Below the pieces are notes generated by a model. The model was not told the origin of the DNA, searched no databases, and saw nothing but the letters and a program-made list of their open reading frames with translations. A program made the position numbers and the translations under genes. A stretch of DNA of 64,000 nt from Streptomyces sp. CB01881 (GTDB lineage: Bacteria > Actinomycetota > Actinomycetes > Streptomycetales > Streptomycetaceae): the NCBI RefSeq assembly GCF_002953255.1, contig NZ_CP026498.1, positions 8,480,904 to 8,544,903 of the forward strand, written 5' to 3'. Of the stretch, positions 31,553 through 40,410 are shown piece by piece. The first letter of the stretch is position 1. The number at the start of each line of letters is the position of its first letter.

Positions 31553-33100
31553 GTGGCCGAACCGAACCCCCGCAGGACGCCCCCGGGCGAGCACCCCGGC
31601 ACGCCGTCCGCCCCGCCGTCCGCCCCGCCGTCCGCCCCGCCCGGCCGGCGCCGCCGGCTGCTGGTCCTGGCGATCTGCTGCCTGAGCCTGTTCATCGTCG
31701 GGCTCGACAACACGGTGGTGAACATCGCCCTCCCGGCGATCCAGAAGGACCTCGACGCCCCCGCCTCCGGACTGCAGTGGATCATCGACGCCTACACCCT
31801 GGTGCTGGCCTCGCTGCTGATGCTGTTCGGCTCGGTGGCCGACCGCTTCGGCCGGCGCCGGGTGTTCCAGACCGGCCTGCTGCTCTTCGTGCTCGGCTCG
31901 CTGCTCTGCAGCCTGGCACCCAGCCTGGAGTGGCTGGTGGTGTTCCGCGCGGTGCAGGCGGTCGGCGGCTCGATGCTCAACCCGGTGGCGATGTCGATCA
32001 TCACCAACACCTTCACCGAGCCGAGGGAACGGGCCCGGGCGATCGGTGTCTGGGGCGGCGTGGTCGGCATCTCGATGGCGCTGGGCCCGCTGCTCGGCGG
32101 CTTCCTGGTGGACGGCGCCGGCTGGCCGTCGATCTTCCTGATCAACGTCCCGGTCGGCCTGCTCGCCTGCGTGCTGACCGCCCGGTACGTCCCCGAGTCC
32201 CGCGCGCCGCGGGCCCGCCGGCTGGACCCGGTGGGCCAGCTGCTGATGGTGGCACTGCTCGGCTGCGGCACCGCCGCGATCATCGAGGGCCCCGAACACG
32301 GCTGGACGTCCCCGCTGATCCTGGCCCTCGCCGCGACCGCGCTCGCCGCGCTGACGGCCTTCCCGTTCTGGGAGCGCAGGGTCGCCGAACCGCTGGTCGA
32401 CCCGCGGTTCTTCCGCAGCGCCCCGTTCACCGGTGCCACCGTGACGGCGGTCTGCGCCTTCGCGGCGCTCGGCGGCTTCCTCTTCCTCAACACGCTCTAC
32501 CTCCAGAACGTCCGCCACTACAGCCCGGTGGAGGCGGGCCTGTGGACGCTGCCGATGGCCGGGATGATGCTGGTCTGCGCGCCGGTCTCCGGCCGGATCG
32601 TCGGCAGCCGGGGCCCGCGCGGCCCGCTGGTCGCGGCCGGGCTCGGCCTCACCGCCAGCGGCCTGCTGCTCACCCGGCTGGCCGCGGACTCCCCGGCGGC
32701 CCTGCTGCTGGCCGCCTACGCGCTGTTCGGCTTCGGCTTCGGCATGGTGAACGCGCCGATCACCAACGCCGCCGTCTCGGGCATGCCGCGGGCCCAGGCC
32801 GGCGTGGCGGCGGCGGTCGCCTCGACCAGCCGCCAGGTCGGGCAGTCGCTCGGTGTCGCGGTGATCGGCACCGTGGTCACCTCGGCGGTGGTCGGCCCGC
32901 TCGTCACCGGCTTCGCCCCGGCCAGCCACGCCGGCTGGTGGATCGTGACCGGCCTCGGCGTCGCCATCCTCCTCCTCGGCCTGGTCACCACGACCGCCTG
33001 GGCCACCGGCACCGCCGCCCGGGTCGCCGCCCGCCTCGGCGGCGAGGCACCCGTCGTCAGGCCCGCCGTACGGGAGGCCCCGCCCGAGCGGCTACCATGA
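31553..33100 (+). CDS. MFS drug exporter, DHA2 (14-helix) family
   Basis: A 515-residue transporter. After a Pro-rich 30-residue start come helices beginning LLVLAICCLSLFIVGLDNTVVNIALPAI, the motif A loop LFGSVADRFGRRRVFQ, motif B (AVQAVGGSMLNPVAMSII) and the 14-helix-type motif C GPLLGGFLVD. About 14 hydrophobic stretches are present. It probably exports a drug or metabolite using the proton gradient. Start GTG; it ends 9 nt before the RNase P RNA. Confidence 0.9.
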   Translation: MAEPNPRRTPPGEHPGTPSAPPSAPPSAPPGRRRRLLVLAICCLSLFIVGLDNTVVNIALPAIQKDLDAPASGLQWIIDAYTLVLASLLMLFGSVADRFGRRRVFQTGLLLFVLGSLLCSLAPSLEWLVVFRAVQAVGGSMLNPVAMSIITNTFTEPRERARAIGVWGGVVGISMALGPLLGGFLVDGAGWPSIFLINVPVGLLACVLTARYVPESRAPRARRLDPVGQLLMVALLGCGTAAIIEGPEHGWTSPLILALAATALAALTAFPFWERRVAEPLVDPRFFRSAPFTGATVTAVCAFAALGGFLFLNTLYLQNVRHYSPVEAGLWTLPMAGMMLVCAPVSGRIVGSRGPRGPLVAAGLGLTASGLLLTRLAADSPAALLLAAYALFGFGFGMVNAPITNAAVSGMPRAQAGVAAAVASTSRQVGQSLGVAVIGTVVTSAVVGPLVTGFAPASHAGWWIVTGLGVAILLLGLVTTTAWATGTAARVAARLGGEAPVVRPAVREAPPERLP

Positions 33101-33109
33101 CCACTACGG

Positions 33110-33512
33110 CGGAAGAGTCGGCCGGGCGGTCGCGACGGGTCCTCAGGGCCCGCCGAGGAACGTCCGGGCTCCACAGAGCAGGGTGGTGGGTAACGCCCAC
33201 CCGGGGTGACCCGCGGGACAGTGCCACAGAAAACAGACCGCCCGCGGCTTCGGCAGCGGGTAAGGGTGAAACGGTGGTGTAAGAGACCACCAGCGACCGG
33301 GGTGACCCGGCCGGCTAGGTAAACCCCACCTGGAGCAAGGTCAAGATCGGTGCCCTCGGGCGCCGTGCGCGGATGACCGAGGGCTGCTCGCCCGAGTCCG
33401 CGGGTAGACCGCACGAGGCTGTCGGCAACGGCAGCCCTAGATGGATGGCCGCCTCCCCGGGCCGCGCAAGCACCCCGGGAGACAGAACCCGGCGTACAGG
33501 CCGACTCTTCCG
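33110..33512 (+). ncRNA. rnpB: RNase P RNA component (class A)
   Basis: Conserved RNase P blocks appear in order: GAGGAACGTCCGGGCTCCAC (33158-33177), ACAGAAAACAGACCGCC (33226-33242), GGTAAGGGTGAAACGGTGG (33259-33277), and near the 3' end AAGCACCCCGGGAGACAG with GGCGTACAGGCCGACTC. The ends CGGAAGAGTCGG (33110) and CCGACTCTTCCG (33501) pair as helix P1. Length (about 403 nt) is normal. The RNA is the catalytic subunit that removes tRNA 5' leaders. A terminator follows. Confidence 0.97.
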
Positions 33513-33527
33513 TCCTCAGGCGTGGTG

Positions 33528-33565
33528 AAGGCCCGTCGGACCGCTCAGCGGTCCGGCGGGCCTTT
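33528..33565 (+). terminator. rnpB terminator
   Basis: The stem AAGGCCCGTCGGACCGC pairs with GCGGTCCGGCGGGCCTT (one G-T pair) around a short loop, followed by T residues. It lies 16 nt after the 3' end of RNase P RNA. Confidence 0.88.
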
Positions 33566-33600
33566 CGCCGTCCGTCCTCCGACGGGGCACTGCCCGCGGC

Positions 33601-33858
33601 TCAGGCCGGGTGGGCGCCGACCGCGTCGCGGATCTGTTCGCCGAGGCCGCCGTTGACGCGGGCGCAGTTGGCGCAGCAGAAGAACCGGCCCGCCACCTCC
33701 ACGCCGTGGCCCACGATCCGGACCTGGCACTGTTCGCAGCGCGGCGCGAGCTTCTCCATCGCGCACTCGAAGCTGTCGAAGGTGTACACGTCGCCGGTGA
33801 TGGTCTTGATCTCGAAGGCGAGCCAGTAGTCGTTGCCGCAGGTGACACAGATGGCCAT
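33601..33858 (-). CDS. Small Cys-rich zinc-binding protein
   Basis: An 85-residue protein beginning MAICVTCGNDYWLAFEI at the ATG at 33858. Cysteines are arranged as CVTC, SFEC, CEQC and CCANC, like a double zinc-binding treble-clef or ribbon. Basic and acidic residues are mixed; no membrane helix. It resembles conserved small prokaryotic metallothionein-like or TRASH-like proteins. The longer N-terminal frame looks noncoding. Function unknown. Confidence 0.8.
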   Translation of the reverse strand: MAICVTCGNDYWLAFEIKTITGDVYTFDSFECAMEKLAPRCEQCQVRIVGHGVEVAGRFFCCANCARVNGGLGEQIRDAVGAHPA

Positions 33859-34029
33859 GGTGGCCGTCTCCCTTCCGGTGGGGGCTGAACGGCCGGTCGG
33901 GCGCTCAGCCCTTCCCAGTGTCGGAGCGGCCCCCGGCACCGGCCACTCGGCCGCACCCGCCCGGAAGCATCGGGGGTCCGGACGGACCGGGAGGCCCGTA
34001 CGCACCGGGGAGCCGGAAGCACCGGCGGC

Positions 34030-34437
34030 TCAGCCGGACCGGGACGACAGCTCCTCCAGTGCCCGGACCGCCCGGTCGGCCTCTTCGGCGCCGACGAACA
34101 GGTGGTCGTGGTGGAAGCCGGCCACCACGTTGCAGCTGATCCCCTCCTCGGCCAGCCGGCCCGCCACGGCGGCGGTCAGGCCGACGGCCTCCAGCGCCGA
34201 GTGGATCTTCAGCGTGATCCAGGCCGCCACGTACTCGTAGCGCAGGCCGAGTGCGTCCGCCTCCTCCTGCGCCACCACCACCGTCACCCCCTCGGGCTCG
34301 GCGACCGTGACCACCGGCCGCATCCCGGCGGGCACCTTCGCGGGCAGCGTGCAGTAGACGTACCGCCCCGGGTTGAGCTGCGGGCGCATTCCGCGCAGCA
34401 GGGTCGCAAGGTCTCGTTCACCGGCCATGCCCGCCAC
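34030..34437 (-). CDS. ACT-domain-like protein
   Basis: A 135-residue protein. VRYVYCTLPAKVP-like first half, VVTVAEPEGVTVVVAQEEADALG and the beta-alpha-beta segment ITLKIHSALEAVGLTAAVAGRLAEEGISCNVVAGFHHDHLFV match the ACT-fold family of small amino-acid-sensing proteins (Pfam ACT_7/DUF6 type). The presence of AGFHHDHLFV is typical of the C-terminal strand. Probable ligand is an amino acid; target unknown. Stands alone before the PadR gene. Confidence 0.82.
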   Translation of the reverse strand: MAGMAGERDLATLLRGMRPQLNPGRYVYCTLPAKVPAGMRPVVTVAEPEGVTVVVAQEEADALGLRYEYVAAWITLKIHSALEAVGLTAAVAGRLAEEGISCNVVAGFHHDHLFVGAEEADRAVRALEELSSRSG

Positions 34438-34521
34438 CGTAGCGGCTGGGCCCCTGCCGTACGGGGTGCCGGCCGACGACCGGACCGGCCGTGTCGGAAA
34501 CCGTTGACGAGCGACAGTCGC

Positions 34522-34531
34522 CGATATATCG
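34522..34531. promoter_or_regulatory. CGATATATCG palindrome before the PadR gene
   Basis: A perfect 10-bp palindrome, AT-rich against a GC-rich background, lies 70 nt upstream of the PadR start. TCGAGTTATCGAGAC and ACTCGAC half-sites follow it. ATAT-centred dyads of this kind are common PadR operators, so autoregulation is likely. Confidence 0.45.
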
Positions 34532-34600
34532 TCGAGTTATCGAGACAGTTACTCGACTGTCCGAACGACTGATGGACGAACGATGCAGGAGGTGGGCGCG

Positions 34601-35269
34601 ATGCGCTCGGGACGACGATTTCGTGAGGAGGGCCCGCGCGGCGGACGGCGCCGCGGGCCGGGCCCGGAGTTCGGGGGGACGCCCGGGGAGGGCTTCGAGG
34701 GCCGGGAGGCGTTCGGCCCCTTCGGTCCGCCGCCGTTCGGGCCCGGGCGCCCGATGGGCGGGCCGTTCGGCGGCTTCGGCGGGCACGGGGGCCGTGGGCA
34801 CGGCGGTCCGCGCGGCCGTCGCGGCGGGCGGGCGCGGCGCGGGGACGTGCGCGCGTCGCTGCTGGCGCTGCTCAAGGAGCGGCCGATGCACGGCTACGAG
34901 ATGATCGCGGAGATCGCCGAGCGGACGGGCGGGGCCTGGCGGCCGAGCCCCGGCTCGATCTACCCGAACCTCCAGCTGCTGGAGGAGGAGGGCCTGATCA
35001 CCGCGGAGGAGGTCGGCGGCAAGCGGCTGGTCTCGCTCACCGAGGCCGGCCGGGCGGAGGCCGAGGCGGGGGCCGCCGAGCCGTGGGCGGAGGCCGGCCG
35101 TGAGGTCGACTGGGAGGCCGTCCAGGAGGTCGGCCAGGCGCTCGGCGCGGTCGACCACGCGATCCGGCAGGTCATGACGACGGGCACGGAGGCGCAGCGG
35201 GCCAAGGGCCTGGCGGTGCTCAATGAGGCCCGCAAGAAGCTGTACCTGATCCTCGCCGAGGATGCGTAG
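34601..35269 (+). CDS. PadR-family transcriptional regulator
   Basis: A 222-residue regulator. The chosen ATG at 34601 has AGGAGG 8 nt upstream. The first about 85 residues are Gly/Arg/Phe/Pro low-complexity. The PadR winged helix follows: DVRASLLALLKERPMHGYEMIAEI, with SPGSIYPNLQLLEEEGLITAEE as the recognition helix and wing. A C-terminal coiled-coil dimerisation region completes it. It should repress a stress or efflux gene; the palindrome at 34522 suggests autoregulation. The disordered N-terminus is longer than in classical PadR. Confidence 0.92.
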   Translation: MRSGRRFREEGPRGGRRRGPGPEFGGTPGEGFEGREAFGPFGPPPFGPGRPMGGPFGGFGGHGGRGHGGPRGRRGGRARRGDVRASLLALLKERPMHGYEMIAEIAERTGGAWRPSPGSIYPNLQLLEEEGLITAEEVGGKRLVSLTEAGRAEAEAGAAEPWAEAGREVDWEAVQEVGQALGAVDHAIRQVMTTGTEAQRAKGLAVLNEARKKLYLILAEDA

Positions 35270-35306
35270 CGGTCCGAGGGGGGTTGTCGGCGGACGGTGC
35301 CGCAGC

Positions 35307-35507
35307 TCAGGGGCGGATGGCGAACAGCGCCACGCACGCGAGCAGCAGCACCGTCCAGCCGAGCCAGAGCCAGGGGTTCGGGCCGAGCGCCGCGCTGTAG
35401 GCGCTGACCATCACCAGCAGCCCCGCGGTGACCGCGGCCACCTGCCGGTTGTGGTGCACCACCGTCCGGGACCTCGTCCTCGGGTGGTGCCGTACCGTCC
35501 TCGCCAT
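35307..35507 (-). CDS. Small two-helix membrane protein
   Basis: A 66-residue protein (ATG at 35507, GGGAG upstream) with a basic N-terminus (MARTVRHHPRTRSRTVVHHN). Two hydrophobic segments follow, AAVTAGLLVMVSAYSAAL and WLWLGWTVLLLACVALFAI. No family recognised. It is close to but convergent with the PadR gene. Confidence 0.6.
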   Translation of the reverse strand: MARTVRHHPRTRSRTVVHHNRQVAAVTAGLLVMVSAYSAALGPNPWLWLGWTVLLLACVALFAIRP

Positions 35508-35567
35508 GGCCGTTCTCCCTGGATCGGGCCCCCGGGGGCATGCGGTCGTCACCCGGGGGAGCGGCCG

Positions 35568-35798
35568 TCACCCGGAGGCGCGGGCGCTGGCCGCCTCGTC
35601 GTACTCGTAGCGCCAGTACCAGCTGACACCCCGCTGCTGCTTGGACCGGACGTACACCAGTGTGCGCGCGGGATTCTCCCCGTGCGCGGGGACCGGCACC
35701 TTGTAGGTCTTGGGCACGCCGTACATGGGTCCCAGGGGGATCGGCAGGATCCGGCCGTCCAGGGGGCCGCCGACGAATTCGGTCTCCGCGCTCTTCAC
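35568..35798 (-). CDS. Hypothetical protein
   Basis: A 76-residue basic protein, MKSAETEFVGGPLDGRILP at its start and VSWYWRYEYDEAASARAS at its end. It resembles small Streptomyces proteins of unknown function with GGPLDGR near the N-terminus. No domain, signal or membrane segment seen. Situated just upstream of the two-helix protein gene, possibly co-transcribed. Confidence 0.6.
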   Translation of the reverse strand: MKSAETEFVGGPLDGRILPIPLGPMYGVPKTYKVPVPAHGENPARTLVYVRSKQQRGVSWYWRYEYDEAASARASG

Positions 35799-36274
35799 TT
35801 CACCAGGGTCTCACCCCGCCGGGTTCTCCCGTCGCCGCAGGTGGCCGGTGGGTTGCCGTCCGGTGTCCGGGAGGTGAACAGCGGTCCGGGGTGCTCCGGA
35901 GGAGGGGGTGTGACGCGCAGGTGCCGGGAGTGTGACCGGAGAGGCACCGCCCCCGGTCATCCGAGGGCCCCGCGCACCCTTATCCTTCCTGTTACGCCCT
36001 CGGGGTTCACCCGGGTCAGCGGGCCCCGTACGGGCCGGGCAAGGCGCACGTCGGTGTGCCTGCCGGGCCACCGAGCCGCAGCGTCCGTGCTGCCGTGACT
36101 CCGTACCGTGACCCGGGCGTCGGCCGTCCGGCAACCCCGGCTCCGGCCGGCTGGGCGTGGACGGCAGGGCCGAGCACCATCCCGGGAAGCAGGCGGGGGT
36201 GCTGTGCGTTGCGTCGGAGTAGGACGTCGAGTGCTGTGTCACACCAGGCACGGCAGTGCGCGGAGAGGGGCCCG
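35799..36274. other. 476-bp intergenic region before the prim-pol gene
   Basis: Between the divergent hypothetical gene and the prim-pol gene I see no convincing open frame. The region holds scattered GC-rich dyads and an AGGACG/GTGTCACACC-type stretch near 36220-36250 that may be promoter. Nothing else notable. Confidence 0.4.
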
Positions 36275-36976
36275 ATGGAATCCGGCAGCAGGTGGACGAC
36301 CTGGTGGCAGAAGCGTGATCGTCAGCGGGCCCGGTCGGCCGACGCGGACAGCCCCGCCGCCAGACTGGATCAGCTGCTCGGCGCCGTGCGCGCCGGTTTC
36401 CCGCTCGCGCCCGCCGCGCACCCGGCCGGGTACCGGTGTTCCTGTGACCGGGTCGCGTGTCCGGCCCCGGCCCAGCACCCGGTGTCCTTCGCGTGGCAGA
36501 CCCAGGCGACCACCGACCCCGAGCAGGTCGGCCGCTGGCTCTCCCGCGACCCCCGGGCCAACTTCATCACCGCCACCGGCCGCGCCCACGACGTGCTGGA
36601 CGTGCCCGCCGAGGCCGGCCGGCTGGCCCTGGAGCGGCTCACCGCGCTGGGCGTGGAGGGTCCGGTGGCCGCCGTCGGCGAGGACCGCTACCTGTTCTTC
36701 ACCGCCACCCGGGGCACCCCGGTGGACGAGGACGAGTGGTGGCCGAGCGCCCTCGACTCCACCCCGGACACCATGTCCGAGCACCCCGGACTGCGCTGGC
36801 ACTGCCGGGGCTCGTACACCCTGCTGCCGCCGGCCGCGCTGCCGGACGGCTCCGAGGTGCGCTGGCTGCGCGGGCCCGAGCAGCCCCTGCCGGACCCGCT
36901 GCGCGTCCTGGACGTGCTGACGGACGCCTGCACCGAGGTGGGCGCGGTCGCCGAGGAGCAGTGGCTGATCGGCTGA
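36275..36976 (+). CDS. Bifunctional DNA primase/polymerase (prim-pol) N-terminal-type protein
   Basis: A 233-residue protein with ATG at 36275 (CGGAGAGGGG upstream). It has the Prim-Pol N-terminal pattern: HPAGYRCSCDRVACPAPAQHPVSF, then NFITATGRAHDVLDVP (acidic metal site) and LRWHCRGSYTLLPPAALPDGS. This resembles the catalytic domain of plasmid and phage primase-polymerases. Here it stands alone as a small chromosomal gene, beside map, without helicase. Whether it is active is unknown. Confidence 0.8.
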   Translation: MESGSRWTTWWQKRDRQRARSADADSPAARLDQLLGAVRAGFPLAPAAHPAGYRCSCDRVACPAPAQHPVSFAWQTQATTDPEQVGRWLSRDPRANFITATGRAHDVLDVPAEAGRLALERLTALGVEGPVAAVGEDRYLFFTATRGTPVDEDEWWPSALDSTPDTMSEHPGLRWHCRGSYTLLPPAALPDGSEVRWLRGPEQPLPDPLRVLDVLTDACTEVGAVAEEQWLIG

Positions 36977-36997
36977 CCGCGCCGTCCGTCCCGCCGG

Positions 36998-37843
36998 CTA
37001 CGGCAGGGTGAGGATCTCCGCGCCGTCGGCCGTGACGACGAGGGTGTGCTCGAACTGGGCGGTGCGCTTGCGGTCCTTGGTGACGACCGTCCAGCCGTCG
37101 GCCCAGATCTCGTAGTCATAGGTGCCCAGGGTCAGCATCGGCTCGATGGTGAAGGTCATCCCGGGCTTGATCACCTCGGTGGCCCGCTCGCTGTCGTAGT
37201 GCGGGATGATCAGGCCGGAGTGGAACGACGTGTTGATGCCGTGCCCGGTGAAGTCCCGCACCACGCCGTAGCCGAAGCGCTTCGCGTAGGACTCGATGAC
37301 CCGGCCGATGACGTTGACCTGGCGGCCGGGCTTGACCGCCTTGATGGCCCGGTTGAGCGACTCGCGGGTCCGTTCGACCAGCAGCCGCGACTCCTCGTCC
37401 ACGTCGCCGCAGAGGTAGGTGGCGTTGAGGTCGCCGTGCACCCCGTGGATGTAGGCGGTGGCGTCGATGTTGACGATGTCGCCGTCCTGCAGCACGGTCG
37501 AGTCCGGGATGCCGTGGCAGATCACCTCGTTGACGGAGGTGCAGATCGACTTCGGGAAGCCCCGGTAGCCGAGGTCGGACGGGTAGGCGCCGTGGTCGCA
37601 CATGTACTCGTGGGCGATGACGTCCAGGGCGTCCGTGGTGACGCCGGGCGCGATCAGCTTCGCGGCCTCCGCCATCGCCTGTGCGGCGATCCGGCTCGCG
37701 ATCCGCATCTTCTCGATCGTCTCGGCGGTCTGCACCTCGGGCCCGGTGTACGGCGCCGGCGCGGGCCGTCCGACGTACTCGGGACGCGCGATGTGCGCCG
37801 GGACCTTGCGGGTGGGGGACTGGATGCCGGGTACGAGAGCCAT
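36998..37843 (-). CDS. map: Type I methionine aminopeptidase
   Basis: A 281-residue enzyme that removes N-terminal Met. It shows the dinuclear metal ligands: Asp in VNIDATAYIHGVHGDLNATY (two Asp), His in FTGHGINTSFH, and Glu in FTIEPML and AQFEHTL. NEVICHGIPD is the substrate-pocket loop. An N-terminal extension of about 40 residues is usual for actinobacterial MetAP. Start ATG at 37843. The next plus-strand gene starts about 105 nt further on. Confidence 0.96.
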   Translation of the reverse strand: MALVPGIQSPTRKVPAHIARPEYVGRPAPAPYTGPEVQTAETIEKMRIASRIAAQAMAEAAKLIAPGVTTDALDVIAHEYMCDHGAYPSDLGYRGFPKSICTSVNEVICHGIPDSTVLQDGDIVNIDATAYIHGVHGDLNATYLCGDVDEESRLLVERTRESLNRAIKAVKPGRQVNVIGRVIESYAKRFGYGVVRDFTGHGINTSFHSGLIIPHYDSERATEVIKPGMTFTIEPMLTLGTYDYEIWADGWTVVTKDRKRTAQFEHTLVVTADGAEILTLP

Positions 37844-37948
37844 GGCCGCGAGTCTATCCGCCGGTCCCGCCCCGGCCCGGGGCGTGCGGGGCGCCCCCGG
37901 CCGGGGAATGATCGGTACGACCTGCCACGCCGAACGGGAGTGACCGCC

Positions 37949-38179
37949 ATGCCCCTGGGATTCCACCGCAAGCCGACCGGCAAGCCCGGTGAGTGGTTCT
38001 ACTGCATCAAGCACGCCAAGGTGGAGGAGGGCCCCGAGTGCCCCGCCAAGGACCGCCTCGGCCCGTACGCCACCCGCGAGGAGGCCGCCCACGCGCTCCA
38101 GCTCGCCGACGAGCGCAACCGCGAGTGGAAGAACGACCCCCGCTGGGGCGACCGGCCGGCGGACGACCAGGCCGAGTAG
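37949..38179 (+). CDS. Hypothetical conserved protein
   Basis: A 76-residue protein, MPLGFHRKPTGKPGEWFYC at the start (ATG at 37949, GGGAG upstream), with IKHAKVEEGPECPAKDRLGP and LQLADERNREWKNDPRWGD. It has two Cys and a Trp/Arg-rich C-terminus. A small conserved Streptomyces protein of unknown function; no membrane segment. Divergent from map. Confidence 0.7.
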   Translation: MPLGFHRKPTGKPGEWFYCIKHAKVEEGPECPAKDRLGPYATREEAAHALQLADERNREWKNDPRWGDRPADDQAE

Positions 38180-38182
38180 CCG

Positions 38183-38857
38183 TCAGCGACCGCGGGGGCC
38201 CAGGTACTTCGCGCTGGTGAGCGGGGCGAGCACCCGCCAGCCGAGCGCGGTGTACAGCGCGTGGCCGTCCGGGGTCCCGGCGAGGACGCCGGTCTGGGCG
38301 CCCTGCTCGGCCGCCGCGGTGGCGAGCGCGCGCATGACCAGGCTGCCGAGGCCCCTGCGGCGGTGCCCGGGGTCGGTCTCGATCTGGTCGACGACGGCGG
38401 TCGGGCCGAGGGGGACGGTCTGGCCGCGGGCCGCCAGTGCGCCGGAGGCGTCGGTGACCATGGCGCGGACCACGCCGCCGCGGGTCCAGGTGCGCAGGCG
38501 GTAGCCGTCCGGGGCGGTCAGCCGGTGTGCGGGGGAGGGGGCCAGCGGGACGGTCATCAGGTAGCCGGGTTCGTCGTCGATCCACCAGTCGGGCCCGAGC
38601 CAGGGGGAGACGACCGCCGGGTCCGCGAAGACCTTGAGCCAGGTGCCCTCGGCGCGGACGGCGCCGGCGACCTTGCGGACGTCGGCCTCGCGCACGGCGT
38701 CACCGGTGGCGTCGAAGACGTGCCGGGTGACGTGGCCGCCGACGCCGACGTCGATGGTGTACCCCCACGGTTCGACGACGGGCGGCGCGGCCAGCCGCGA
38801 CACGATCCACCCGTCGACCCAGCTGCGGACGACGTTCTCCGTCGTGGTCTCCAGCAC
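38183..38857 (-). CDS. GNAT-family N-acetyltransferase
   Basis: About 224 residues. Acetyl-CoA motif A is VDQIETDPGHRRRGLGSLVMRAL (Q/RxxGxG/A), preceded by VRAMVTDASGALAARGQTV and followed by AAEQGAQTGVLAGTPDGHALYTALGW. The N-terminal half (VVRSWVDGWIVSRLAAPPVVEPWGYTI) is typical of this subfamily. GTG at 38857 is chosen because GAAGGG lies about 6 nt upstream and it matches homologous N-termini; ATG at 38914 or GTG at 38863 are alternatives. It lies downstream of the MFS gene on the same strand. Confidence 0.85.
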   Translation of the reverse strand: MLETTTENVVRSWVDGWIVSRLAAPPVVEPWGYTIDVGVGGHVTRHVFDATGDAVREADVRKVAGAVRAEGTWLKVFADPAVVSPWLGPDWWIDDEPGYLMTVPLAPSPAHRLTAPDGYRLRTWTRGGVVRAMVTDASGALAARGQTVPLGPTAVVDQIETDPGHRRRGLGSLVMRALATAAAEQGAQTGVLAGTPDGHALYTALGWRVLAPLTSAKYLGPRGR

Positions 38858-38928
38858 GGCCACCCCTTCGCCCGGACGATCTGAACGAAGGAAGGGTAAT
38901 AGGCTCAAGGTCATCGTGTCACTTACTT

Positions 38929-40353
38929 TTAGGTGGCAGGTGCCGCGGCCTCCGCCTTCGCCACCTCCGCCCGGTCCGTCCCGGTCGTGTCCGCCGTCGT
39001 CTCCGCCGCTGCCGCTGCCGCTGCCGCATCCGCTGCGGCCCGGTCCGCCGCGGCGCGCTCGTGCTCGGCGCGGACGGCGGCCGCGTGCGGGTCGGTGCGG
39101 TCGTCGTAGGCGAGCAGGGCGGGCAGTGCGGCGACCAGGGCCAGCACGCCGGCCACGCAGGCGACGCCGCCGACCCACACCGAGGCCCGGACGCCGACCA
39201 GCCCGGCCATCCCGCCGGCCCGGACCTGGCCGAGCTGCGGGCCGAGCGAGTAGCTGAGCAGCTCCACGCCGGCCATCCGCCCGCGGACCTCGTCCGGGAT
39301 GGACTGGTTCCACAGCGTGGAGCGGGCGATGCCGCTGATCTGGTCGGCGCCGCCGGCCAGCGCCAGGCAGAGCAGGACGGCCCAGACGGAGGCGGTGAGC
39401 CCGGCCAGGGCCATCGCCGCGCCCCAGCCGAGGGCGGCGGCCACCAGCATCCGGCCCAGCCGGTGGACCCGGGAGGCCCAGCCGCTGGTCACCGAGACCG
39501 CCAGGGCGCCCACCGCCGAGGCGGAGTACATCAGGCCGAGCGCCCAGTCGGCGTCCAGCTCCGAGGCGAGGAAGGGGAAGACCGCCACCGGGAAGGCGAA
39601 CAGCATCGCGACCAGGTCGACGGCGTACGTGCCCAGGAGGTCCTTGCGGCTCCAGGCGTACCGCACACCGGTCAGGACGGCCTGGACGGACGGCTTGTCG
39701 GCGCCGGTGGGCGGTGGCACGGCGCGGATCCGGGCGAGCAGCACCAGCGAGGCGGCGAAGGTGAGCACGTCCAGCGCGTACGCGGTCTGCACCCCGGCGA
39801 ACGCCACGACGACCCCGGCCAGAGCCGGTCCGGCCACCGAACCGGCGTTGCGGTAGAGGGAGTTGAGTGCGAACGCGGCGGTCAGCTGGTTGTGCGGGAC
39901 GATCCGCGGGGTGAGCGAGTCCAGCGCCGGGCGTTGCAGGCCGTCGGCGGCGGCGACCAGCGCGGCCACCAGGTAGACCGGCCAGAGCACCGGGGTCGGC
40001 AGCAGCGCGTTGAGCAGCAGGACGCCGCTGAGCAGCCCGAGCGCGGCCTCCGAGAACAGCACCAGCCTGCGGCGGTCCAGCGCGTCGGCGAGGGCACCGC
40101 CCCAGAGGCCGAAGACGACGAGCGGCACCAGCTCGAAGGCGCCGACCAGACCGACCGCGACGGAGGAGCCGGTGAGCTCCTTGATCTGCATCGGCACGGC
40201 GACGTACGTCAGAAAGCTGCCGAGGCTGGTGACACAGCCCGAAAGCCAGAGGAGCCGGAAGTCCCGCGAGGAGCGCCAGGGCGTCAGGTCGGGTCGCAGC
40301 GAGCGCAGCAGCGTCCGCAGCCGGCCGCTCGGGGGTGGTTCGGCGTCGTTCAC
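38929..40353 (-). CDS. MFS transporter (EnrB/DHA3-like)
   Basis: A 474-residue transporter with about 12 hydrophobic helices. LLWLSGCVTSLGSFLTYVAVPMQI starts the core, with the motif A-like loop FGLWGGALADALDRRRLVL. The C-terminus has a Glu/Ala-rich tail. This matches the MFS_3/DHA3 group often next to siderophore or antibiotic loci. Substrate unknown. It ends just before the GNAT gene on the same strand. Confidence 0.9.
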   Translation of the reverse strand: MNDAEPPPSGRLRTLLRSLRPDLTPWRSSRDFRLLWLSGCVTSLGSFLTYVAVPMQIKELTGSSVAVGLVGAFELVPLVVFGLWGGALADALDRRRLVLFSEAALGLLSGVLLLNALLPTPVLWPVYLVAALVAAADGLQRPALDSLTPRIVPHNQLTAAFALNSLYRNAGSVAGPALAGVVVAFAGVQTAYALDVLTFAASLVLLARIRAVPPPTGADKPSVQAVLTGVRYAWSRKDLLGTYAVDLVAMLFAFPVAVFPFLASELDADWALGLMYSASAVGALAVSVTSGWASRVHRLGRMLVAAALGWGAAMALAGLTASVWAVLLCLALAGGADQISGIARSTLWNQSIPDEVRGRMAGVELLSYSLGPQLGQVRAGGMAGLVGVRASVWVGGVACVAGVLALVAALPALLAYDDRTDPHAAAVRAEHERAAADRAAADAAAAAAAAETTADTTGTDRAEVAKAEAAAPAT

Positions 40354-40410
40354 GAAGCACCATCCTCGGCGGGCCGCTCACGCCCCCGCAACCGGTTTTC
40401 GGCACAGCCC

